64,000 bases of DNA from Sabethes cyaneus (Eukaryota > Arthropoda > Insecta > Diptera > Culicidae), in the NCBI RefSeq assembly GCF_943734655.1, contig NC_071354.1, positions 56,213,544 through 56,277,543 of the forward strand. Direction: 5' to 3'. Shown here piece by piece: positions 23,016 to 32,999 of the stretch. Positions within the stretch are counted from its first letter, which is position 1. Each line of letters begins with the position of its first letter. The notes beneath the pieces were generated by a model. That model searched no databases and was not told where the DNA came from. It saw nothing but the letters and a program-made list of their open reading frames with translations. The translations under genes were made by a program, and so were the position numbers.

Positions 23016-24714
23016 AGGGTGTTAGGTAGCTTAGTGCAGATATTTCAGGGGCTGTTAGAGGATCATATTTGACGAAAAAATCCTTCTACGCATATGGACA
23101 AATCTCAATCGTTACGGAGTTATTGAACATTTTTAGTTTTCGGTTCTGTTTACCTTAAACTAGCAGTGGTATAAAAACTGTGCTAGCTGGCTCGATTCTG
23201 TTAATTTCATTCGAAAACTGAGATTTTGTATTACAACATGGTTTTAAACCTCCTACTTCATGAGATTTAATAACTTTATAGAAGCAAAAAGCTTTGAAAT
23301 ACGTGTTTCTCAAGGCATTTTTATCGAATTTCTCCTAAAAATGTGTGATAAAACTGATAGCTGTTATCCACCAATTTAAAGCTCTAGTACCGTTCTACAA
23401 TTCGTTCTTTGACGTAAAACGTCTATCTCTTTTAGTTTCGTTGCAATTTCATTTTAAACGTATGGTTTTGGGTGTTGAATTAGTATCTGAAAACTGCAAG
23501 AATTCATACATCACGCATAGCACACTAAATTACCGCGTGCGACGGACACGATTAAACGCATATCGAAAACAGTTTCGAAACTGACTTCTCGGGTCTCTCT
23601 GGGACGTTTCTGAAAACGATTACAGTATTGAACGCATTCTCAGTTTTTCTGATCGTCGGCTACCTAATGCAAGTAAGTGAACACAAATCCAGAAGTGTTC
23701 GTTTTGTTGCGCAATGATTTTAACTCCTGCACGTCTATGAAAACGCACCGTGCATCGCTTCCGAAAAGGAACGTTGCTTTCAATTAGGATTCGAGGGAAG
23801 CCTGAGACTCATCAGCAAGTGGCGTTACTGATTGACCATACAATTTTGCGAATCGTGGGAAATGATTTCAAGACAAGCACAAGGCAAATTGCGGCACAGT
23901 TCCTTGTCACCATGGAGGTGCGGAACGGGCTGAACCGGAAAAAACGCATCCTTTCCATACTACCGGTTCAAGAGCTGCTGCTAGCGAATAAACCTTAGCG
24001 GCTTGAGTTTTGCGGGATTATGCAAGCAAAAGTGGTAGCGAACCCTCACCCAAGTAACAATTTGGTCTTATGATGGCATTTAAGGCCAAAATTGGTCATG
24101 AAAACCGCCATAAGAGTATAATAAAACTCACATTGTTGCCTGGGTCACTTTATGAAAAACGTTGTTGTTTTTCATACGTGTCAGAATGTGTTCATCGCAC
24201 GCGGTAATCTAGCGTGCTATGCGTGATGTATGAATTCTTGCTAATTCAACACCCAAAACTATACGTTTAAAATGAAATTGCAACGAAACTAAAAGAGATA
24301 GACGTTTTAGGTCAAAGAACGAATTGTTGAACGGTACTAGAGCTTTAAATTGGTGAACGAAAACAATTGATTTTATGACACCTTTTTAAGAGAAATTTGA
24401 TAAAAACGCTTCGAGAAACACTTATTTCAAAGCCTTTTCCGTCTAAAAAGTTACTAAATCTCATGAAGTAGGAGGTTTAAGATCAATTTTCAGTACAAAA
24501 TTTTCTCAGCTTTTGAATACCAAAATTGAGCTAGCTAGCATAGCGTTTGTACCAGAGCTAATTTAAGGGAAACAGAACCGAACACTAAAAATGTTCAATA
24601 ACTCCGTAATGAATGAGATTTAGCCATATGCGTAGAAGGATTTTTTCGTCAAATATAATCCTCCATCACCCCCTGAAATATTTGCTCTAAGGTCTAAGCT
24701 ACCTAACACACTGT
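23016..24714 (+). mobile_element. mariner-like element with very long terminal inverted repeats and dead transposase
   Basis: Ends CAGGGTGTTAGGTAGCTTAG and, inverted, GCTACCTAACACACTG, flanked by TA on both sides. Arms of roughly 500-570 bp (about 23016-23585 and 24175-24714) are imperfect inverted copies. For example, TTATTGAACATTTTTAG pairs with CTAAAAATGTTCAATAA, and TTTGACGAAAAAATCCTTCT has its inverse at 24633-24652. The middle holds a transposase N-terminal relic: the frame 23750-23998 reads KPETHQQVALLIDHTILRIV, KTSTRQIAAQFLVT and NRKKRILSILPVQ, resembling the helix-turn-helix DNA-binding domain of Tc1/mariner transposases. No catalytic domain remains. Confidence 0.75.
24048..24145. 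mobile_element. 98-bp mini-MITE nested in the mariner-like element
   Basis: Ends ACCCAAGTAACAATTT and, inverted, ACATTGTTGCCTGGGT. The inner parts GTCTTATGATGGC and GCCATAAGAG also pair, so the whole unit is a hairpin. It interrupts the transposase relic. The same CCCAAGTAACAATTT end bounds a larger element at 48262. Confidence 0.7.
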
Positions 24715-24715
24715 A

Positions 24716-25297
24716 TTTTTTAAAATCATTCTAGTTTTATAGCGAAATTAATTCTTTAATTCTCACCCACCCAACGGTCAATATCTGTTGTCACCAAATC
24801 CTATTATTTTATTCTTCTTGTATATCCGGGGATCTTGGCTTTAAAAACAAACTCGTTTTTTGGAAAGGAGGAAGTGTCTGATGCGAAGAATAATTAGTTG
24901 GATGAACTAGAAAATTTCAATATAGACCGAAAATATATCGGGGTGATGGCAGGTGGGGTTCGCAGACGCGATCTTTCAGTTGGTACCCGACTGTTTTTCT
25001 AATTAAACTACCGCCGTTTGCTATATTAGATAGTCTAACACCTAATGTTGTTTTATTCTCCCAATTCTGTCCCTCCCCGTATACGCGCTCACGCTTCCTC
25101 ATACGATGATATTATTTGTATGACTGCTCTTTATTTTTACCACTGAGCAGATAGACTGTTATCTACTGGGTCAGTGTGATCTAAGACCATTGAAATTGGT
25201 TCGGTCGTTCAAAAGTTATCAACACACAGCATAACTTATGTCAGTAATTTTGCAAAATACAGTCCGAAATTTTAAAATGGTGCATGTTTTCAAATGA
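24716..25297. other. no gene seen
   Basis: AT-rich intronic sequence. The 61-codon minus-strand frame at 25102-24917 has no recognisable family. Nothing else stands out. Confidence 0.3.
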
Positions 25298-25589
25298 GGT
25301 ATGTTGCTGCTTCGTTGTAATTGCCTATGCCTGTCCTGTCCAACACAAATTATTAAAAATATTAGCATTTTGATGTCACACAATCCAAAACTAGTCATTC
25401 CCTAATATTTTAGTTTGTTGTCTATCATACGCGATCAAACAAAGTAAGCTGAGATCTGTTTAAATGCTTTTTATCATTAAAGAAGTCCACATTTCCTACG
25501 TTTTTTCGTGCGACGAAGAAGACAATGTCGATTAATCGTTTTAATTTCCGTCATTCTTAGATGAAAATAACTCACGCAAGGCATTGTCG
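25298..25589 (+). repeat. 300-bp dispersed repeat, copy 2
   Basis: Second copy of the repeat at 10054-10353, same orientation, lacking about 10 bases near its middle. No transposase remnant is visible beside this copy, which argues that the repeat is a unit on its own rather than just the tail of the neighbouring relic in copy 1. Confidence 0.85.
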
Positions 25590-25880
25590 GAAAACTTTAA
25601 ACCTGTTAGATTTTTTGGTCTATATATCGAACTTTTCCAAATTTTCACCTAAATAATTATTTTTAGTGTCATACATTTTCACCCTTTCCAAAAAAAGTTT
25701 ACGTCATGACGCAAGAAAAAAAAACAAACACTGGTGGTGGTACATCACAAGACTTGCCGTGTGCGATGACGGCAACTGACTGCCATTTCTACCGCACCAA
25801 CCGAGTAGTCAACCGTCTATTTTCTGCGCGGCAGAAACAATTCAAGAGTAACATGTGAAAAGGGTTTATGTGCCGGTTAC

Positions 25881-26116
25881 GGTTATTAAAGAGGAGAGAT
25901 ATGGCTTACAAAGCGAAAAAAAACTTGGCGGCCATCTTTGATTTGGCCGCTATGTTGATTTTTATCAAAAAATCGGCGTTTTCGTTATGTTCCCCAAACC
26001 GATTCTAATTTCAAGACCACCATCGGAAAGTTGAGAAAAAGTGCTATAAGAATCATTCATCAAGTTAGGTGTGCAATGGCATTATCTAAATAAAACAATT
26101 AATTTTCTGTAGCAAG
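25881..26116 (-). repeat. foldback repeat family, copy A (inverted arm)
   Basis: Left arm of a large inverted repeat with 26120-26390. Landmarks: GAGGAGAGATATGGCTTACA (25891-25910) against TATCTCTCCTC (26364-26374), GGCGGCCATCTTTGATTTGG against CCAAATCCAAGATGGCCGC, CCACCATCGGAAAGTTGAG against CTCAGCTTTCCGATGGTGG, and TGCAATGGCATTATCTAAATAAA against the inverse in copies B and C. Confidence 0.85.
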
Positions 26117-26119
26117 ATA

Positions 26120-26395
26120 TTCCATTATATGAGACTTGTAAACCTCGATACAGATAATTCATTGTTTCGTTTATTTAATGCCACTACACATGTAATTTGA
26201 TGAAAGTTACTCATAGCATTTTTTCTCAGCTTTCCGATGGTGGTCTTTAAATTAAAATCGGTTGGGGGGATCATGGCGAAAGCGGCGATTTTTTTGATAA
26301 AAACCAACACGGCGGCCAAATCCAAGATGGCCGCTAATTTTTTTTCACTTTTTTTGCAAGCCATATCTCTCCTCTTTACATAACCGTGTCATTTG
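26120..26395 (+). repeat. foldback repeat family, copy B
   Basis: Right arm facing copy A. The minus-strand frame 26364-26125 (starting MACKKSEKKLAAILDLAAVL) is repeat-borne and not a gene. Together with copy A it can form a stem of about 230 bp with a very short loop. Confidence 0.85.
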
Positions 26396-26439
26396 TAGTT
26401 TGTTTCATAGAAAATTTGGAAATATCACAATAATTATTT

Positions 26440-26850
26440 GAAAATTGTGAACCTTGCTACAAATAACTGGTTGTTTTATTCAGTTAATGCCATTGCACAC
26501 CTAATTTAAAATGAAAATCGGTTGGGGGCTCATGGTGAAAACGCCAATTTTTTGATAAAATCCAATACGGCGACCAAATCCAAGCTGGCCGCCAAAAAAT
26601 TTTTTACTCCATTTGAAAGCCCTGTTCGTCTTCGTTACAGAACCGTCCCATTTGTTAGTTGTTTCATGGCAAATTTATGAAATATCACATGATATAGATC
26701 TCAAGGTTTACTCAAAGTTTAACTTTTTTGAACCTGTTAGACCCCTTGGCGAACGAGGGGTACGCTATTTCGAAGTATCAAAAGTGCAATTCTTATTTTT
26801 TAACCGTTTTCAACCAATTAAGCGGAGAAGTTCCAAGTAATTACAAATTT
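26440..26850 (+). repeat. foldback repeat family, copy C
   Basis: Direct relative of copy B (AAAATCGGTTGGGGGCTCAT, CCAAATCCAAGCTGGCCGCC), extending further 3' with CCTTGGCGAACGAGGGGTAC and CGAAGTATCAAAAGTG. This extension is shared with the distant copy D at 62.8-63.1 kb (CCCGTTGGCGAACATCCAC, TCGAAGTATTCAAGTG), showing that the full unit is longer than the A/B arms. Confidence 0.8.
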
Positions 26851-26859
26851 GAGTTTGAT

Positions 26860-28000
26860 CTAGAAAAAAATATATTAAAAATTCTTCATGCGTACCGGCT
26901 CTTTTTAGAAATTTTTCATCGCCGTGGAAAATTTTGTTGAAAAACTTTTGAGTGATAATTTTTTTCTCGGTCTGCTAAGAAAATTTTCTAATATTTTCGT
27001 TAGAAATGCTTAACGCTAATCAGGTCAAGAGTTGTAAAATATTGAAACTTATGATGTCAGTGAAAAAAAAATCATAGAAATTTTCGGAAAAATAGGAAAT
27101 TTTGAAATTTTTTAATACTGTACCATCAGGACCAAACTGTACGATAATTTAGAAAACCCAAAAGATTCGTGTTAAAACGGTGTAAATTCCAAAGTTCACG
27201 GTAAAAAGAGCGCGTAAATTCTGTAATTCATAGGGCTCGTGCCAGGATCCTGTTGTTCTTTGTAGTCGCTCTCAGCCGAGATTTGTCTACGCGACGGTAA
27301 GATTGAAAATTTAAGTGGAATCTCGATTGAGATATGAGTTTAGTTTGCAAATAAGTTTGCCCAAGAGGAGCAATTTTGAATTATGAACGATCTTTCTATC
27401 GATGTAAACAATGGTTAAGGTGGTTCTAATTTGTCCAATAATTGCAAATCTATCTTTGGCTTATATTCTTCAGAAAAATTAAAGCGCAATTTACCCATAG
27501 AAAGGAATTATTCACTTATCATACATGTAAAGTATACAAGTAAAGTAAAACTTGTACTAAGGTCTAATGTGTTTTTTTAAATATAACTTTTTCAATTTCG
27601 GTTTCTCACGAAAATTGTCTTCAGTTAGCATTTAGAGTTTGTATGGACGCATATTTTTTCTGAAGCCCAAAACCGCGTAACTTTCCTACAAGAAAAGGTA
27701 TGTATTCTTTTATTATAAATTAAGCATTTTTCAAATATATTTCTTTACGATGAGTTACATAACCAAAATAGACATTGAAATTCGAAATTGATCATCTTTA
27801 AGAACTGAAACGTATTCAAAATGTGCATAAACTCGCTGGATAATGAATTCATGCTCCTCAACCGAGAATGTACATTTCGGTGTTAAAAGCTTTAACGTAC
27901 TATGGCAAAGTATTATTCTAATAATTAAGCACAATTTATATATATGATTGTCGCATATGTGTGTGCGTGTTACAGTCTTCATGCTTAAACCCTAAATTTG
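26860..28000. other. AT-rich intronic sequence
   Basis: No coding or transposon signal recognised. Phrases such as TTTTTCATCGCCGTGGAAAATTTTGTTG suggest old repeat remnants related to the flank of copy C. The 75-codon minus-strand frame at 27982-27755 has no recognised family. Confidence 0.3.
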
Positions 28001-30470
28001 AGTTTCAAAAACATTTACCCATTTACCGCAGTAGTAGTATAACAAATTAGCTGGAAGCAAAGTTTTGGACCTAATTCTTCGGTGCAGCCATATGTATTGC
28101 TAACGATCATTAGAGTGTGCTCTGTACATTTCAGCGAAGCTAATTAAGCAAGGTTAAGGGTGTAATGGTATTGGTGCTTTAGTTTTCCACATTTGTTTTT
28201 GGAAATGCTCGGCTTTTTTATGCTTAAGTTAACTCTAATACGTAAAACCAAGGGCTTCATCAAGAAAACAACACTATTCGAAACAGATAAAACATTGTTT
28301 GTCGCTAATACTAGTTGCTAAAAACTAATCGTAACAGAGAAGGAGCTTTCGCTTACACGCGCGATATCGGCATTTTTGTCTGAGTATGTGTGAAACGGAA
28401 CTTAGATTAGAATGAAATTAACAAAATAAAAAAAAAACGAAAATGAGAGGAAAGACTGGTAGATGGCGTAACATAAACGAAACGAAACTTTTAGAACACG
28501 ATGATAGAAAGGTGAAAGAAGAAATATATAGATAATAGGCAGCGAATATATACGTGAGTCCAAATCTATTTACAAGCCACACTTTCATCAGGGAAACAAA
28601 ATTTGTCATATATATGTAATATGTATATAGAAAAAGAAAAACCGAGTACAGCACTTGCGTTACGAAACCAAACCAAATGTCAAATAATATTGGCGTTTTT
28701 GTGTTTTCATTGAAATGTAAACAATTACTTTTTATTACATGCATTTTCTTTTTTTTAGTAATATAAACTAATGGTATAGTAATATTTTTAATGCTATATA
28801 TCAATAATATAGTAATAGTTAATGGTTTGTTTTACAATTTTCAATAGTTTGCTTATCTCGAATACAAATTTTGTTTGTTGTCTAGTATTAGTTTTCAACT
28901 TACAAATACTGCCTACATTATCCAGTATGATTTTTACTTCGCTAGATTTATTTCCTTCCTCCTCATATCCCGTTATCACGTAAAATAGTTTCACAATCCT
29001 TATTGTTCGCACTTTATCCGAGAGAAAAACAAAAACAATTCCTAATCATTACAAATCATACGCATCTGACTTCTCAAGATTGTTGTTTACTTTCTCACAA
29101 CTGGATTCAGAATCCTACGATTTATGTTTAAGTTCTAAAAGTGAGTTGTGAGTTACCTTCGGTCTGTCTGTTTTTATTTTTCGAGAACACCACAATACTG
29201 CACGGTTAACCTATATAGGAAACGTATTTTCTTTTTTTTATCGGAGATCCTAGCACTGTAAACGGTCCGCCCCGAACGTTAAGTAAAACTTAGATAGTTT
29301 TTTTCCTGTGTGTTTGGTGAAATTCCCGCTCGTAGAATTGAGTTCCGAGGCTGCACTAAGTATAGCGACACGGAACGCAATTCTACTTGCACGCGTGTGT
29401 CGGTGTGAGTGTGTTGCTTTTTTTAAAAAAAGCTTCGTTTCACCCTTTCGAATGTGTGTTGAAATGTTGTTGTCTGTTGTTTTTTTTCTTGTTCTGGTTA
29501 TTAGGCACTTATTAAAAACACAATTTTATCGACATAAACATTTCGGTCTTCGCGACGATCGGATCAGATCAAGTTGTCTGTAGTTTTCCTTGCTTTCTAT
29601 GTTATTTTTTTCTCTCTAAAAACTGAAAACTTTTCTGTGCTATTCACGGTTGGTAGAGAGGTGGTGTGGGCGGGGGGAAATTAGCTGTGTGGAAGGAATG
29701 TTGGAACGAACGGAAAACGGTAACTTTGGTTCCGAAATAAGTTGGTTGGTTTTTGACGTTCTTCGAACGAGCTTCTTCTGGTTAGCGTTTTCAATTAGAC
29801 GAAACAACTACTTTGTTTGTTAAATTAACTATCAAAAATATGCTATTGCTCTATGTCCAATGTGACATTACTCTGATATGAACATACAAAATTAAAGATT
29901 TACACTAGATGTCATAACCGGATTATTGAGTTTGCTGACATTTACCTTACGTAGACATTGACGCGCGATTTGTTGATGCTGTTGGTAGATTTTGTACGTT
30001 TGTTATTGTTTTCGTTCCGGTAAAGAACCTACGGAGCGGGGGAAAACGATCAATTTTTAGGACTTAGCAATCCTAATGGAAGGATTACTGTTGACGTGGA
30101 TTATGATATATGGTTTTTACATTTATTGAAAAGTTTGACGTTTGTTTAAGACTTAGATTCCGCACGTTATACTTACATAATCGCAAATTACTGTTTGGCG
30201 TACCTAAGTAATGAATAAGACGTATACAATTATTTGTTTTCAATAGCGCATGTTATGAATAGATTTTTACTGAATTTTTCGGCTTTCTAATCAAACAGGA
30301 AAAACCATTGACGTCGTCTTTTCTAAATGACACTGTTGTAACAAGCTTGATTTGTTGTGACATACGTTGTCTCTCATTTTGAAATTAAAAAAAAATATCA
30401 CTGTAATATAAAAAACTATCATCAACATCAGCAAGAACATTTTTAATCTGGTTCGAAGAAACTGGCACAT
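28001..30470. other. transposon-poor AT-rich block
   Basis: No transposon signature. The minus-strand frames at 28804-28418 and 29012-28794 are AT-rich and not protein-like. A GC-richer patch at 29320-29420 contains a possible phase-1 acceptor with a 32-codon open tail (29350-29250, minus), reported as a finding only. Confidence 0.3.
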
Positions 30471-30472
30471 AC

Positions 30473-31048
30473 AATAGAGGTTTTCCGTCAGATCATACTC
30501 CTCCTTTTCTTATTTTTCTCGAAAGTACTCCCAATACGAGTGACAATGATGCAAAAATATATTTTTTTCGTTGACTCTAGAATTTACTACGATTTTTTAA
30601 ACAATGCAAATTACAAGAATGTTGAGTTTCTTTTCACCATATCACGAAAGTTGAGTTTTAAACAATTCGTTTCGACTGCACTGTTTATCAAAATTTTCAG
30701 ATTTTCTGGCAGCATTGCACAACAGATTTTGGCATATGTGTATCAGGGGTTGAGTGAAAAGGACAAAACGGATGAAAAACTAATGATTACCTTCTTTTTC
30801 GTTTCGTGTGTTGCTTGCCACAAGAGTAAAGAGTGGCACAAATGGTTTCGAAGTGGTGAAAATAGAGGACACTGGTACAAAAAGGCATGTAATACATCCG
30901 AGAAGTGATGGGTTGAAATATACATATTCTAGTTTTTCATTTTTACAGTAGTTAGAGGCTTTATTAAAGAAAGTTTTATATGGGTATCATTTCTAAGAGT
31001 CAAAACCGAACATTGAATGAAGATAAAATTTGACGGAAAACCTCTATT
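30473..31048. mobile_element. 576-bp MITE with perfect 18-bp TIRs
   Basis: AATAGAGGTTTTCCGTCA at 30473-30490 and its exact inverse TGACGGAAAACCTCTATT at 31031-31048. TA dinucleotides inside the ends make a TA target duplication plausible (element GAGGTTTTCC...GGAAAACCTC). It contains an unbroken 122-codon plus-strand frame (30540-30908) without family resemblance. The element interrupts an otherwise transposon-poor block. Confidence 0.85.
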
Positions 31049-31231
31049 AAAAACCTATTAAATGAACTTTGACAATGGTATTCTGAAATACGATCCGACC
31101 AGTAGACGTTCAGTCACAATCGTCATAATAACTTCCATAGTTGGAAACATGATCTAAACATTTCACTCTAGATTCAGGATAGCAATTTTAATTGGAAATG
31201 ATCTGATTGAAAAGGTCTACTTAGAGATCAA

Positions 31232-31503
31232 CCTAGCTTTCCACGAATGAGCATGATAGACAGTGCCAGCATGCTGTCAGTCGATTTTGACATTTCACGC
31301 AGGTGCAGTACACTAAATTCCACCATTAAAGTTGATGAACTTTCGATTTGGTTATGCAGTAGTAATACTAATGTAATCTCTGGGAAAGAGCGACTGAGAG
31401 CCGAGATAACTAATTTATATTTTTTCCAATAAAAACCCAATAAATTTGTAATAATCACTTTGTTTTGGAATATCAGTAGTCGCCGGCATGCTGGCATTCG
31501 TGG
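31232..31503. repeat. small inverted repeat around CCAGCATGC
   Basis: TAGCTTTCCACGAATG near 31231-31246 is answered by CATTCGTGGAAAACTGG near 31495-31511, and CCAGCATGCTG near 31266-31276 by GGCATGCTGGCA. This may be a second small foldback element beside the MITE at 30473-31048. Confidence 0.5.
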
Positions 31504-31511
31504 AAAACTGG

Positions 31512-32999
31512 ATCGTTTTTCTTTTATGGTAACAAACAGGTCACGGTCGAAAGTGGTGGCCATCTTACTGTAATTCCGCGTCGGCTAATCTTGGTGAGTA
31601 GGTTTGTTTACATCTATAGAATATATGCACTAAAAAAGGTCAAAATGCACGCGGCTTCGGGGAACGTTTGTTTTTTCTACATTCAACCAACAAAAGGGCG
31701 TGAGAGTTTATGTCCCTTTTGTTGATTCAATCTAGAGCTGATGTGAGTGTATATGTATGTTAGTGTCAGTAACAAATTGTGTATTGTGCTGCGGGCAATA
31801 GTGGTTAGGGGGGTAGCATAGATGTAATTAAATCGAAAGTAATCAGACTGTCAATAAACAAATACAGCAGTTATGATGGAGTCTTGACTTTTTTGCAACA
31901 ATTTTTTTTGCGAGATCTATACATGGTATTGAACATATGTATGATATTTATATAGATAGAAAGCGATAACAAATCTATACATAAACAGCAATTCTCTAGC
32001 TCAAATCCCATATACTTAACAAACAAAGCAGTTTTGTTTAACTTTTATTGCTAACCATCAACCATATTTTTGTTTAGAAGTTGGGTGTGTTTTTGTATAA
32101 AGCTCATTCGACTTTTTTGTTTGCGAAATGTGTAACGAAATATTCCAAAGGTACGATAGAAAAAAAGGGTAGCCAACAGTTGCGTTCAAATTCGGTTCAA
32201 AGCGGTTCTACCGAAAACTGTCTAATAAATATGCGATAATATTTAAATATAACTTATTTCTAGAACCAGGTTACTGTGGTGAGGCGAGGGGCGAGAGAAT
32301 AGTATTAGTGATTGGTTGTTTGATTAAGCGTGGTAAGGGTGGTGGCAGCTTTTTCTGTCCTATAACGTTAAAAACAAACACCTCGATTGATTGTAGTACT
32401 TCGATACTGACAAAATTCTAGAACAAATGTTAAAAAGCGGCGCGTGACGGTTTGGTGTTGGGTGCGGGGAAGGGAGTTTAAGCAATTGATAGAATTTTCG
32501 AGCAATTTTGCAAAATGAAACTATTCAGATTCGTTTAGTGCTAGTAGTGGTGATTTTGGTGGTGGTGGTGGTGTTGGCAAAGGGGGATATGGTGCAAGAG
32601 GAATTCGCATCGTGAGAGGGCGAGAACAAGCTTTTTTAGGCGTTTTAGGCTACTTTAGAAATTCAATACTAGGCGAACGTTTAAGGCATAACAGAAAAAA
32701 AACTTACACTACACAACTAAGTGATACACAGTAAAAATACGCTCAAGTTAAGCAGGTTTTACTTTTAATTGTAATATTTTCGCGACGTTTTACATATGAG
32801 GCAAATAAACTTTCCGCAACCGTAAGATTTGAAAGTGACACATAGGCGAAAACAAAACAAAAACACTGGTCAAAAATCACTGTAGCATTCTTCGGTTCAA
32901 TGGGTCAGATAAAAACAGCATAATTAAACAGAACAGAAGGAAAAGTTGAAATTGTGAACACGATATAGTTTCGTAGTATTTTTACTGTTACACATTTGT
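31512..32999. other. no gene seen
   Basis: AT-rich, with a (GGT)n run at 32556-32573 and a G-rich patch at 32270-32350. No coding frame of note on either strand. Confidence 0.3.

Noticed and set aside
26125..26364. 79-codon minus-strand frame starting MACKKSEKKL
   Set aside because: Present in several damaged copies of the same foldback repeat (copies A-D); not a gene.
30540..30908. 122-codon open frame as a novel gene
   Set aside because: It lies wholly inside a MITE with perfect TIRs, is AT-rich and has no family resemblance.
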